Shown: piece after piece, positions 1-7,743 of the stretch
Layout: every line of letters begins with the position of its first letter
Numbering within the stretch: position 1 is the stretch's first letter
Origin: Chloroflexota bacterium
GTDB lineage: Bacteria; Chloroflexota; Limnocylindria; P2-11E
Reading direction: 5' to 3'
DNA: 44,892 nt
NCBI GenBank assembly: GCA_005889075.1
Contig: VBDQ01000018.1
Location: 1 to 44,892, forward strand
Made by a program: the position numbers and the translations under genes
Notes under the pieces: model-generated
What the model was told of the DNA's origin: nothing
Database searches by the model: none
Seen by the model: the letters and a program-made list of their open reading frames with translations, nothing else

Positions 1-655
1 AGCCGACGTTGTCCGCGATCACCTTCGTCCCGATCGGCTCGAACGACGCGATGGCGTCGACGCGACCGGTCTGCATCGCCGTGTAGAAGACCGAGTTGTC
101 GCCACCCAGGGAGACCAGCTCGACGTCCTTGTCGGGGTCGAGACCAGCCTTCTTCAAGTAGACGTTCGCGAGAGCCCATGTGCCGGAACCGGGGGTCGTG
201 AACCCGATCTTCTTGCCCTTTAAGTCCTTGACGGTCTTCACCTGATCTTTGAGCTGCGTCCGTGCGATGAGCCCGAAGATCTCCTGGTCATGGACCTGCA
301 CGACCATCTTGAACGGCGAACCGGCGAGACGCGCGATCGGCACATGAACGAAGGCGAGCAGTCCGAAGTCGTACTGCTTCGCGATAATCGCTTGACGCAG
401 CGTCCCGCTGGCGCCGATGACGAACTCGGCGAGCTCGATGTTCTCGTCGCCGAAATATCCCTTCGCGATGGCGACGAGTGTCGGAAGGTTGAGCTCCGTC
501 GAATTGATCCCCGCGAGCGTGACTTTGTCCGCAGGCGGCTTGGGCGTCGCCGCGACCTGAGCGGACGACGATGGCGCCTGCGTCGCGGCGGGTGCGGATT
601 GACAGGCCGCCAGGATCAGCGCGACGACAAACAGAACAGCGGGCGAGCGTCGCAT
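1..655 (-). CDS. NMT1/SsuA-type ABC substrate-binding lipoprotein (3' end cut by window)
   Basis: The first 218 codons are present and the C-terminus lies beyond the left edge. The ATG at 655 opens a lipoprotein signal peptide with an arginine/serine n-region, a hydrophobic core and lipobox LAAC (Cys18), followed by a Pro/Ala/Ser-rich linker. The mature part has features of the NMT1/SsuA-like family of periplasmic binding proteins: TLAG near the start, GYFGDENIEL, a TLRQAI stretch and LKGKKIGFTTPGSGT. Such proteins deliver taurine, sulfonates, nitrate, pyrimidines or aromatic acids to a SsuBC-type permease. It follows the permease by 8 nt and is the last visible gene of a ten-gene operon. Ligand unknown; the operon suggests an aromatic or heteroaromatic acid (inference). 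Confidence 0.9.
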   Translation of the reverse strand, partial: MRRSPAVLFVVALILAACQSAPAATQAPSSSAQVAATPKPPADKVTLAGINSTELNLPTLVAIAKGYFGDENIELAEFVIGASGTLRQAIIAKQYDFGLLAFVHVPIARLAGSPFKMVVQVHDQEIFGLIARTQLKDQVKTVKDLKGKKIGFTTPGSGTWALANVYLKKAGLDPDKDVELVSLGGDNSVFYTAMQTGRVDAIASFEPIGTKVIADNVG

Positions 656-663
656 CTTGCCCC

Positions 664-1452
664 CTATGCCCCGAGCGTGGTCGCGGGACGCCAGCGCAGG
701 AGCCGCGTTTCCACGCGTTTCGCGATCTCCACAAGCGTCACCGCGAAGACCATGAGGATCAGGAGTATGAGATAGACGCGCTTGGTGTCGAGCAGGCCGG
801 CGGCGATGTTGAGGCGGTAGCCGAGACCCGATGATGCGCCGACGAACTCGCCTACGACGGCCCCTGTGAGCGCGAAGCTCACGCTGGTCCGAAGCGCGGC
901 GAAGATCCAGCTGAAGACGGAAGGCAGCACGACGAAGCGCGCGAGATGCTCTCGGGTCCCGCCCATCACCTGCACGGCCTTCACGAGCTCCGGATCGACG
1001 GAACGGATGCCGAGGTAGGTATTGAAGAACACGACGAAGAACACCGTGACGAAGCTGAGCGCGATCTTTGACGCGATCCCGAGCCCGAAGAGCGGCAGGA
1101 GGATCGGGGCGATGGCGATGCGCGGGAGCGAATTAAGGGAGACGAGCACCGGCTCGACCGTTTCCGAGAGCCCGCGCGCGTAGGCGAGACCGAGCCCCAG
1201 CGCCGCACCGCCGACGATGCCCAGCACGAGGCCGACCATCGCCTCGCTGAGCGTCGTCGAAAGATCACGCCAGAGAAGTCCCGATTGCGCGTACGGTCCA
1301 AGCTCGGCGAAGGCGGTCGAGGGCCGCGCGAGGATCGCTGGGCTGACCAGGACGATGCCGAGGCCGTACCCACCGGTCACGAGCTCCCATACGGCGAAGA
1401 TCGCGAGAATCAACGCGGCTCGCCGCAGCGCGAGCGACCACGTCCGGCTCAC
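664..1452 (-). CDS. SsuC/TauC-type ABC transporter permease
   Basis: 262 aa integral membrane protein with about six hydrophobic segments. The BPD_transp_1 coupling region is present around residues 125-200, including NSLPRIAIAPILLPLFGLG and the later VKAVQVMGGTREH, which is the EAA-like loop that contacts the ATPase. This architecture is typical of the nitrate/sulfonate/taurine (SsuC) permease family, and the length matches (about 250-280 aa). The GTG start overlaps the TGA of the ATPase gene in a GTGA tetranucleotide (1449-1452), so translation is probably coupled. It works with the ATPase upstream and the lipoprotein downstream. Nothing in the sequence identifies the substrate. Confidence 0.92.
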   Translation of the reverse strand: MSRTWSLALRRAALILAIFAVWELVTGGYGLGIVLVSPAILARPSTAFAELGPYAQSGLLWRDLSTTLSEAMVGLVLGIVGGAALGLGLAYARGLSETVEPVLVSLNSLPRIAIAPILLPLFGLGIASKIALSFVTVFFVVFFNTYLGIRSVDPELVKAVQVMGGTREHLARFVVLPSVFSWIFAALRTSVSFALTGAVVGEFVGASSGLGYRLNIAAGLLDTKRVYLILLILMVFAVTLVEIAKRVETRLLRWRPATTLGA

Positions 1453-2243
1453 GCCGTCGCGCCTGCACTCGCACGGAACTCGTCACGGAGCATCTGCCAG
1501 ATCGTCGTCTCGAGGCGGGCGAAATCCGGCGAGCCACGGAGCGCGAAAGCATCCCGGGGGTAAGGCAGGTCGATCGCATGCACGGCCTTCAGCTGACCCG
1601 GCCGGCGCGACATCACCACGACCCGCTGGGCAAGGACGATCGCCTCGGCGAGGTCGTGCGTGACGAAGAGGATCGTGCGCGGCGTTTGCTGCCAGATGCG
1701 GAGCAGCTCGGCCTGCAGGACCATGCGGTTCTGCGCGTCGAGCGCGCCGAAGGGCTCGTCCATGAGGATCGTCTGCGGGTCGTACGCGAGCGTGCGCAGC
1801 AGCGACGCGCGCTGCCGCATCCCGCCGGATACCTGATGCGGGTAGTAGTGCTCGAAGCCTGCGAGACCGGCCATGGCCATGAGCTCGTTCGCTCGCGCGA
1901 GCCTTCGCTCGCGCGGAACGCCGCGGATCGCGAGGCCGAGCTGGGTGTTGTCGAGGAGCGTCTGCCAGGGAAGAAGGGCGTCACGCTGGAAGACATACCC
2001 GAGGTTCGCGTCGCGGCGCGAGCGCTCGCGCTGCCCGACTCCGTCGATGAGGATGCGCCCGGTCACTTCGGCCGTCGCGGGATCGAGAAGCCCGGCGATG
2101 GCGTTGAGCAGCGTCGACTTTCCGCAGCCGCTCGGCCCGACGACGGCGACGAACTCGCCCCGCGCCACCTCCAGGGACACCTCGTGCACGGCCTCGACCG
2201 CGGAACGGAAGGCGACGCTCACGCGATCGAGCGAGATGCTCAC
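1449..2243 (-). CDS. SsuB/TauB-type ABC transporter ATP-binding protein
   Basis: 264 aa. Walker A GPSGCGKST at residues 36-44, Q-loop FQRD near 85, signature SGGMRQR at 139-145, Walker B ILMDEP at 159-164 and H-loop VTHD at 194-197 are all intact, so it should be an active ATPase. The family is the nitrate/sulfonate/taurine importer ATPase. I chose the GTG at 2243 because homology begins there (VSISLDRVSV) and because it forms a GTGA overlap with the stop of the molybdenum subunit gene. The open frame continues upstream, but only as a shadow of the other gene. It energises the permease encoded next. Confidence 0.93.
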   Translation of the reverse strand: MSISLDRVSVAFRSAVEAVHEVSLEVARGEFVAVVGPSGCGKSTLLNAIAGLLDPATAEVTGRILIDGVGQRERSRRDANLGYVFQRDALLPWQTLLDNTQLGLAIRGVPRERRLARANELMAMAGLAGFEHYYPHQVSGGMRQRASLLRTLAYDPQTILMDEPFGALDAQNRMVLQAELLRIWQQTPRTILFVTHDLAEAIVLAQRVVVMSRRPGQLKAVHAIDLPYPRDAFALRGSPDFARLETTIWQMLRDEFRASAGATA

Positions 2244-4408
2244 GAGCCCGAGCGGCGCGACTCCCGCCAGATCTTCTCCGCGGTGACCGGAAGGCTCATG
2301 ACGCGGACGCCGCACGCCGCGTGCACCGCGTTCGCGACGGCCGCGCCGACCGCTGGGTTCGCGAGCTCGCCGGCGGATTTCGCGCCGAACGGGCCCGGTC
2401 CGGGATCCTCGGTCAAAAGCTCGACTGTCAGCGGCGGCACGTCCGCGATGGTCGGGATCTTGTAGTCGCCGAGGTTCGCGGTGACCACGCGCCCGTCCTC
2501 GACGCGAAGGTCCTCCATCACCGCCTGGCCGAGCCCGAACACGAAGCCGCCCTCCAGCTGGCCGCGGAGGGCTACCGGGTTGATCACCGTTCCAACGTCG
2601 GCGACGAGCGTCGCCTGCCGGATCCGCACTTTGCACGTGTCCGGATCGACCTCCGCGACAAGCGCGTACGCGTACATCGACGCTTCGTGGGTCTCCTGCG
2701 CAGCCTCGCCGATCACCTCGAGCGCTCCTACCTCCTCGAGCTCGCGATCGCCAAGCCGCTTCTTGAGCGCGCGCGCGGCCGCGAGCGCGGCGCTTCCTTG
2801 GACCGGCGTCACGCGGCTTCCACCCACTCCTGGATCATTCGGGACCGCGTCGGTCGTCCCGCGGATAACGGCTACCTGCTCGAGCGGGACGCCAAGCTCG
2901 CTCGCGACGATCCGCTGGAACACGGTGTGAGCGCCGCCGCCCTGGTCCGATACCCCGGTGTGCAGCTCGACATGTCCGCTTGCCGTGACGCGAAGGACCA
3001 TGCTCGCTCGCCCTCGACCCACGTGTCGCACGCCGAGCGCGATACCGACACCTATGCCTTTCGCGCCGACGGAGCGGATGTTCGCGGTGCGATCGTCATA
3101 TCGCGATGCCGACCGCAGCTTCGCGAGCAGCGCCGCGCCATCGGTCCCGTGCCAGGGCTGGCCCGTTACGTCGACATCGCCCGGCCGGACGACGTTGCGC
3201 TCGCGCAGCGCGAACGCGTCGATCCCGAGATCCCGCGCGATGAGATCCATGTGCGACTCCGCGGCGAACGCGTTTTGCGGCTGACCCGGTGCGCGCGAAT
3301 GACCCGCGGGCACCTGGTTCGTATACACGGCCATGGCCTCGACGCGCGCGGCGGGAACGCGGTAGCCGGCGAGCGTGAGCATCGCATCGCCCGGCATGAG
3401 CGTCGCGACCGGCTTTCCCGCGGCGTACGCGCCGCCATCGAAGATCACACGCGAGGTGTGCGCGAGGATCCGCCCGTCGGGGTCAACGCCGGTCCGCAGG
3501 ATGATCCGCGCGGCGTGTCGCGTGTTGGTCGCCTGCAGCTCGTCGGCGTATCGGGTGACCGCTCGGACCGGCCGCCCGGTCACACGCGCGAGGTGGTACA
3601 AGACGAACTCGTCGATCGACAGACCCTTACCGCCGAAGTCACCGCCGATATGGCCGGCATCGACGACGATTCGCGATTCCGGGATCCCAAGGCTCACCGA
3701 AAGATGCTGGCGCAGCGCGAACGGCGCCTTATTCGTTGTCACGACGCGGATCCTGTCGCCCTCGAGCCAGACCAGCGATGCGCGGGGCTCGAGATACGAC
3801 TGATGCGTTCGCGCGACCGTGAAGGTGTGCTCGTAGACCCGGTGCGACGCGGCGAATCCCGCGTCGACATCGCCGTGCTCCCGAATGCCATGGCCCTGCA
3901 CGTTCGGGTGCGGCACGGTCGGGCGCGTGCCGCCGCCGAGGTACGCGTAGCCGGCCGCATCTGGGTGGAGCACAGGTGCCTCCGGCGCGAGCGCCGCCTC
4001 GGGGTCCAGGATCGCGGGAAGCTCCTCGTACTCGACGTCCACGGCCGCCGCTGCGGCTGCCGCGATCTCTACGGTGTCCGCGGCGACGACGGCGACACGA
4101 TCGCCGATGAAGAGGACTCGGTCCCACGCGAGGAGCGGCCAATCCTGAAGGCGGCGCCCAAGCCGCTGCGGCTTCGTCTCCGCGCCCGTCAGGACCGCGC
4201 GAACTCCGGGCATCGCGCGGGCTCGCGTCAGGTCGACCGATACGACCCGCGCGTGCGGAAACGGACTCGTGACATACGCGGCGTGGAGCATGCCCGGGCG
4301 AACGATGTCCGCCGCAAAACGGGCCGCGCCGGTGACCTTGTCGCGCCCCTCGATCCGGTACTCGGGCTCCCGGAGGATCGACGTCGTCGCCTCGGCGACG
4401 CCGGTCAT
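2240..4408 (-). CDS. Molybdenum-binding large subunit of a xanthine dehydrogenase/CoxL-like hydroxylase
   Basis: 722 aa. It holds the molybdopterin cytosine dinucleotide cofactor and would hydroxylate an aromatic, N-heteroaromatic or aldehyde substrate with water. Visible family motifs: GHIGGDFGGKG, GAYAAGKPVA, ESHMDLIARDLG, VSDQGGGAHTVF, VGGSRVTPVQGSA and a C-terminal FGAKSAGELANPA carrying the conserved catalytic Glu. The loop that bears the catalytic Cys in true form-I CO dehydrogenase (AYRCSFR) reads AGHSRAPGQPQ here, so it is not a CO dehydrogenase. The stretch near ARALKKRLGDRELEEVGAL looks about 30-40 residues shorter than I expect for the family; this is from memory and needs an alignment. 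The ATG at 4408 overlaps the CoxG stop as ATGA. Confidence 0.9.
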   Translation of the reverse strand: MTGVAEATTSILREPEYRIEGRDKVTGAARFAADIVRPGMLHAAYVTSPFPHARVVSVDLTRARAMPGVRAVLTGAETKPQRLGRRLQDWPLLAWDRVLFIGDRVAVVAADTVEIAAAAAAAVDVEYEELPAILDPEAALAPEAPVLHPDAAGYAYLGGGTRPTVPHPNVQGHGIREHGDVDAGFAASHRVYEHTFTVARTHQSYLEPRASLVWLEGDRIRVVTTNKAPFALRQHLSVSLGIPESRIVVDAGHIGGDFGGKGLSIDEFVLYHLARVTGRPVRAVTRYADELQATNTRHAARIILRTGVDPDGRILAHTSRVIFDGGAYAAGKPVATLMPGDAMLTLAGYRVPAARVEAMAVYTNQVPAGHSRAPGQPQNAFAAESHMDLIARDLGIDAFALRERNVVRPGDVDVTGQPWHGTDGAALLAKLRSASRYDDRTANIRSVGAKGIGVGIALGVRHVGRGRASMVLRVTASGHVELHTGVSDQGGGAHTVFQRIVASELGVPLEQVAVIRGTTDAVPNDPGVGGSRVTPVQGSAALAAARALKKRLGDRELEEVGALEVIGEAAQETHEASMYAYALVAEVDPDTCKVRIRQATLVADVGTVINPVALRGQLEGGFVFGLGQAVMEDLRVEDGRVVTANLGDYKIPTIADVPPLTVELLTEDPGPGPFGAKSAGELANPAVGAAVANAVHAACGVRVMSLPVTAEKIWRESRRSGS

Positions 4409-4851
4409 CGCATCACCTGACGTGCAAGACAGTCCGCGAAGTCCTGCATGAGCTGGTCCGCCTTGCGTTTGATGACCGCCTGGCCGAACTCGCCGATGCG
4501 ACCCATGACCGCGAGGTCGGTCGCGATCCGAAGCTCGGTCTCGTCCTCCTTCTCCGAGAGGTGGAGCGCCATCGTCGCGCGGATCGCCCCGCCGACGCGG
4601 GAGTCTTTCGCGTCGGCCTTCACCGACGCCGTCCCGGCCTTCTCGTCGCGCGCGGTCACCACCAGATCGCCGTCGAGCACGAGGCGGACGGGACCCACCT
4701 GGACGGCGAGCGTCCCGAGGTATTTGTCGGACCCAGCCGCGCGGACCGATGCCACGCCCGGAACGCACCGGGCGGCGGCAGGGATGTCCATGAGCTTGGC
4801 CCACACGCGGTCGCGCGAGGCGGCGACCGTGGCGGTGTGTGTGAACTTCAT
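4405..4851 (-). CDS. CoxG-like SRPBCC-fold protein
   Basis: 148 aa. It matches the carbon monoxide dehydrogenase subunit G (CoxG) family: a small START/SRPBCC fold beginning MKFTHTATVAASRDRVWAKL, with a central AARCVPGVASV and a C-terminal amphipathic region ending in LMQDFADCLARQ. CoxG proteins are accessory, in some systems reported to attach or mature the enzyme at the membrane, and accompany many Cox-like molybdenum hydroxylases that do not act on CO. It overlaps the FAD subunit gene upstream and the molybdenum subunit gene downstream, each by ATGA. The position between medium and large subunit genes is usual for such operons. Confidence 0.88.
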   Translation of the reverse strand: MKFTHTATVAASRDRVWAKLMDIPAAARCVPGVASVRAAGSDKYLGTLAVQVGPVRLVLDGDLVVTARDEKAGTASVKADAKDSRVGGAIRATMALHLSEKEDETELRIATDLAVMGRIGEFGQAVIKRKADQLMQDFADCLARQVMR

Positions 4852-5702
4852 CGCGTGAGCGCCGCGAGCGCGCGCTCGGTCCAGACCCTCGCCATCTCGC
4901 GCTTGTAATCGGCGGAGCCGCGGAGATCGTCGAGCGGATCGACCTCGTCACGCACGAGCGCTGCCGCGTCCCTGATCCGCTCGGGCGTCGGCCGCGCGCC
5001 CCGCAGCGCATCTTCGACGCGCTTGGCACGGATCGTCGTCGGACCCACCGCGCCGAGGACGATCCGCACGTCGGCGACCGTGGCGTCGTCAGCGAACCGC
5101 AGTGTTGCGGCGACCGACACGGTCGCGTAGTCGTCGGCGGTCTGCGGCAGGAACTTCAGATACACCTCGCGCGTCCCCGGCAGGATCGGGGGGAGCAGGA
5201 CGGACGTGATGACCTCGTCGTGTGAAAGCGAAGTCGTGAAGTGGTCGACCGCGAGCGTCTCGACCGCCTCGGTGCGTTCGCCACGCGGAGAGCGGACGGT
5301 GATCGTCGCGTTCAGCGCGGCCAGCATCGGAGGCGGATCCTGCGCAGGATCGGCGTGTGCGAGGTTGCCGCCGACCGTGGCCTGGTTGCGGATCCTGACC
5401 GTGGCCACGCTCGCAAATGCGTCGACGAGCGCAGGGCTGTAGCCGCGAGCGGCGTCGGACCGCTCGACCGCGCGGTGGGTAGCCATCGCGCCGATGCGCA
5501 ACCCGCCCTGAGGGGTGCGCGCGATCCCAGACAAGCCGTCGATCGTGCGAAGCGACACCACGTGAGCTGGTCGCAGCAATCCCTGGCGCATGAGAAGCAC
5601 CGTCGCGGTCCCGCCTGCCATGAGATGGCCGTCGTCACCGAACCGCGTGAGAAGAGCGAGCGCGTCGTCCAGCGAGTGCGGCTCGTGATAGTCGTAGCTC
5701 AC
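4848..5702 (-). CDS. FAD-binding medium subunit of the molybdenum hydroxylase (CoxM-like)
   Basis: 284 aa, normal length for the family. The two FAD-binding signatures are present: MAGGTATVLLMRQG near residue 35 and IRNQATVGGNLAHADPAQD near residue 108, followed by the CO_deh_flav_C domain (TREVYLKFLPQTADDYATVSVAA). It passes electrons from the [2Fe-2S] subunit to the acceptor. The start chosen is GTG 5702, which forms a GTGA overlap with the [2Fe-2S] gene; the frame upstream is GC-rich repeat sequence without homology. Inside the operon it lies between the ferredoxin-like and CoxG-like genes. Confidence 0.92.
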   Translation of the reverse strand: MSYDYHEPHSLDDALALLTRFGDDGHLMAGGTATVLLMRQGLLRPAHVVSLRTIDGLSGIARTPQGGLRIGAMATHRAVERSDAARGYSPALVDAFASVATVRIRNQATVGGNLAHADPAQDPPPMLAALNATITVRSPRGERTEAVETLAVDHFTTSLSHDEVITSVLLPPILPGTREVYLKFLPQTADDYATVSVAATLRFADDATVADVRIVLGAVGPTTIRAKRVEDALRGARPTPERIRDAAALVRDEVDPLDDLRGSADYKREMARVWTERALAALTR

Positions 5703-6217
5703 GACAAACTTGGGGGGCGCTGCCCCCCAAGCCCCCGACCATCGCTCTGCCCCCCAGCCCCCGAGGCACGCATGATCGCCCGCTCGATCCCGTAATAGCC
5801 CGTGCAGCGACACAGGTTGCCCATCATCCAGTCGCGTACCTCGCGTCCGTCGGGTCGCGGGTGCTCGCGCAGCAGCGCGGTCGCGGCGATCAGCTGGCCG
5901 GGCGTGCAAATACCGCACTGGAACCCGCCGTCGCGGATGAACGCATCCTGGAGCGGCGTCAGTTCTCCGTCCTGGGCGAGGCCCTCGACCGTCGTAAGCG
6001 AGCGGCCATCCACGAAGACCGCGGGGACCAGGCATGCCGACACGAGCTCGCCGTCGACGAGCACGCTGCAGGTCCCGCAGATGCCGACGCCGCAACCGAG
6101 CTTTGTGCCCGTCGCGCCGCAGTCGTCTCGGATGACGTCGATGAGGAGGCGATCGGCGGCGATCTCGAGCTCGCGCGGCGTCCCGTTCAGCGTGAACCGC
6201 AGGCGATGCGTGCTCAC
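5699..6217 (-). CDS. [2Fe-2S] small subunit of the molybdenum hydroxylase (CoxS-like)
   Basis: 172 aa. The plant-ferredoxin-type cluster is bound by Cys42, Cys47, Cys50 and Cys62, and the helical second cluster by Cys101, Cys104, Cys136 and Cys138; all eight are present. Family-typical text such as GVGICGTC and FQCGICTPG is intact. The GTG start at 6217 overlaps the ligase stop as GTGA. The last 15 or so residues (after IMRASGAGGQ) are encoded by a C-rich repeat and inverted repeat at 5710-5764 and are unlike the usual C-terminus. They look like an appended tail from a short dispersed repeat. Electron transfer from molybdenum to FAD is the expected role. Confidence 0.94.
   Translation of the reverse strand: MSTHRLRFTLNGTPRELEIAADRLLIDVIRDDCGATGTKLGCGVGICGTCSVLVDGELVSACLVPAVFVDGRSLTTVEGLAQDGELTPLQDAFIRDGGFQCGICTPGQLIAATALLREHPRPDGREVRDWMMGNLCRCTGYYGIERAIMRASGAGGQSDGRGLGGQRPPSLS
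5710..5730. repeat. Perfect inverted repeat, GC hairpin
   Basis: TTGGGGGGC and GCCCCCCAA arms of 9 bp around a GCT loop. It sits at the 3' end of the [2Fe-2S] subunit gene, 8 nt before its junction with the FAD subunit gene. It could form a stable RNA hairpin that tunes translation or RNA decay between the two subunits, or it is simply part of a mobile GC-rich repeat. Confidence 0.7.
5722..5764. repeat. Two tandem copies of a C-rich short repeat
   Basis: GCCCCCCAAGCCCCCGA at 5722-5738 and GCCCCCCAGCCCCCGA at 5749-5764, 10 nt apart. A third copy is at 26161-26176. All lie at gene ends inside coding frames, where they add extra residues. Confidence 0.7.
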
Positions 6218-7743
6218 GGCTGCCTCAGCTTGTATCGCTGGACCTTGCCTGTGGACGTCTTTGGTAGCTCCGGGACGAACTCGATCCACCGAGGGTACTT
6301 GTACGGCGCGAGGCGGTCCTTGACGAATGCTCGCAGCTCCCAGGCGAGTCCTTCGCTCGGGTCGCCGTTGCGCAGCACGACATAGGCCGCAGGCTTCACA
6401 AGGCCGTCGGCGTCCTCGCGCCCCACGACCGCGCACTCGCGGACCGCGCCGTGCTCGAGCAGTGCCGTCTCGACCTCGAGCGGCGAGACCCAGATGCCGC
6501 CGACCTTGAGCAGGTCGTCGCTCCGTCCCTGGTACGTGTGATAGCCGGCGGCATCGACCGAGTACCGATCGCCGGTGAAGACCCACTGTCCACGAAAGGT
6601 CTGCTTGGTCGCCTCACGTTTGTGCCAGTAACAGAGCGCCGTCGATGGTCCCCGCACCATGAGGTCGCCGACCTCACCCGACTCGACCGGCGCGCCGTCG
6701 GCGCCGGCCACCTTCGCCTCGTATCCGGGGATCACCTCTCCCGACGTGCCCGCACGGGCGCGGCCCGCGAAATTCGAGATCGCGATATAGCCGATCTCCG
6801 TCGATCCGATGCCGTCGAGGATCTCCGCGCCGAAGCGCGCCTTCCAGCGCTCGAAGATCGGTCGCGGCAGGGCTTCGCCCGCCGAGACGAAGAGGCGTAC
6901 GGACGAAACATCGTGCTCGCCATCTGTCGCGAGCATCGCCGCGTACGCGCTTGGCACGCCATAGAACACCGTCGGCCGCTCCTGCGCGATGGTCGCGAAG
7001 ACCGCGCCGGGTTCGGGACGTCCCGGGAAAAGGACGGATGTGGCGCCATGGCGGAACGGGATGACGAGCGAGTTGTTGAGTCCGTACGAGAAGAAAAGCT
7101 TCGCGACGCTGAAGACCCGGTCGTCCGGTCGCATTGCGACAACGTGACGGCCGTGGAGCTCTGCCGGGGCCATCGCGCTGCGCTGCAGATGCACCACAGC
7201 CTTCGGCGCACCCGTCGTCCCGCTCGAGTACTGCCAGAAGCACATGTCGTCCGGACCAGTCGACTCGGCTTCGCACTTGTCGGACGCGCCGGCCGTGATC
7301 TCGGACAATGCGATCGTCCCCGGCGAGGTCTGCCCGGCCACGATCACGTGCCGCAGGTCGCGCAGCTCCCCGCGAGCGGGTCCGATGCGAGACAGAAGCC
7401 CGTCCGCGACGACGACCGCACGAGCGCGGCAGTCGGCAAGCAGATACGCGTAGTCGCCCTCGGTGAGCAGCGTCGAGAGCGTGACCGGAATGGCGCCGAT
7501 CTTGATCGCTCCGAGGAACGCCGCGACGAACTCGGGCGAATCCGGAAGCACCAGTGCGACCCGCTGCTCGGGCTCGATGCCCAGCGCGCGCAGCGCATTG
7601 CCGGTCCGATCGACCATCCGCGCGACGTCCGCGTACGTCTGGGTCTGTCCGGCGAAGCGGATCGCGGCCCGTCCGCCCTGACCTTCATCGCAGCGCGCGT
7701 CAACGAGCGCGACCGCGAGGTTGAAACGCTGGGACGTCGCTAG
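6214..7743 (-). CDS. Benzoate-CoA ligase-family acyl-CoA synthetase, without a canonical start codon
   Basis: About 509 codons from the 4-nt overlap, or 467 aa from the first ATG at 7617. ANL-superfamily motifs: P-loop YSSGTTGAPKAVVH, GSTEIGYI, GDRYSVDAAGYHTYQGRSDD and the C-terminal lysine in PKTSTGKVQR. The FFSYGLNNS and PGRPEPGAVF region points to the benzoate-CoA ligase branch, so it probably activates an aromatic acid to its CoA thioester (inference). Homology clearly extends about 42 codons upstream of the ATG (RFNLAVALVD, TQTYADVAR), but that stretch has no ATG, GTG or TTG back to an in-frame TGA. By analogy with its neighbours the start should sit in the overlap with the upstream stop, which reads CTAG. 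The true start is unresolved. Confidence 0.88.
   Translation of the reverse strand, partial: LATSQRFNLAVALVDARCDEGQGGRAAIRFAGQTQTYADVARMVDRTGNALRALGIEPEQRVALVLPDSPEFVAAFLGAIKIGAIPVTLSTLLTEGDYAYLLADCRARAVVVADGLLSRIGPARGELRDLRHVIVAGQTSPGTIALSEITAGASDKCEAESTGPDDMCFWQYSSGTTGAPKAVVHLQRSAMAPAELHGRHVVAMRPDDRVFSVAKLFFSYGLNNSLVIPFRHGATSVLFPGRPEPGAVFATIAQERPTVFYGVPSAYAAMLATDGEHDVSSVRLFVSAGEALPRPIFERWKARFGAEILDGIGSTEIGYIAISNFAGRARAGTSGEVIPGYEAKVAGADGAPVESGEVGDLMVRGPSTALCYWHKREATKQTFRGQWVFTGDRYSVDAAGYHTYQGRSDDLLKVGGIWVSPLEVETALLEHGAVRECAVVGREDADGLVKPAAYVVLRNGDPSEGLAWELRAFVKDRLAPYKYPRWIEFVPELPKTSTGKVQRYKLRQP
7740..7743 (-). other. CTAG stop/start overlap without canonical start codon
   Basis: The TAG of the PaaA-like gene and the first codon (CTA) of the ligase frame share this tetranucleotide. 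The geometry is the same as in the ATGA and GTGA junctions of the same operon, but no standard start results. Confidence 0.65.

Noticed and set aside
2321-4420. Long plus-strand open frame (about 700 codons) opposite the Mo subunit gene
   Set aside because: Arg-rich, without any family motif, and explained by the GC-skewed third codon positions of the real gene on the minus strand.
2240-6217. Aerobic CO dehydrogenase (coxLMS)
   Set aside because: Although a CoxG-like gene is present, the large subunit lacks the AYRCSFR loop with the catalytic Cys; the ligase and diiron genes also point to another substrate.
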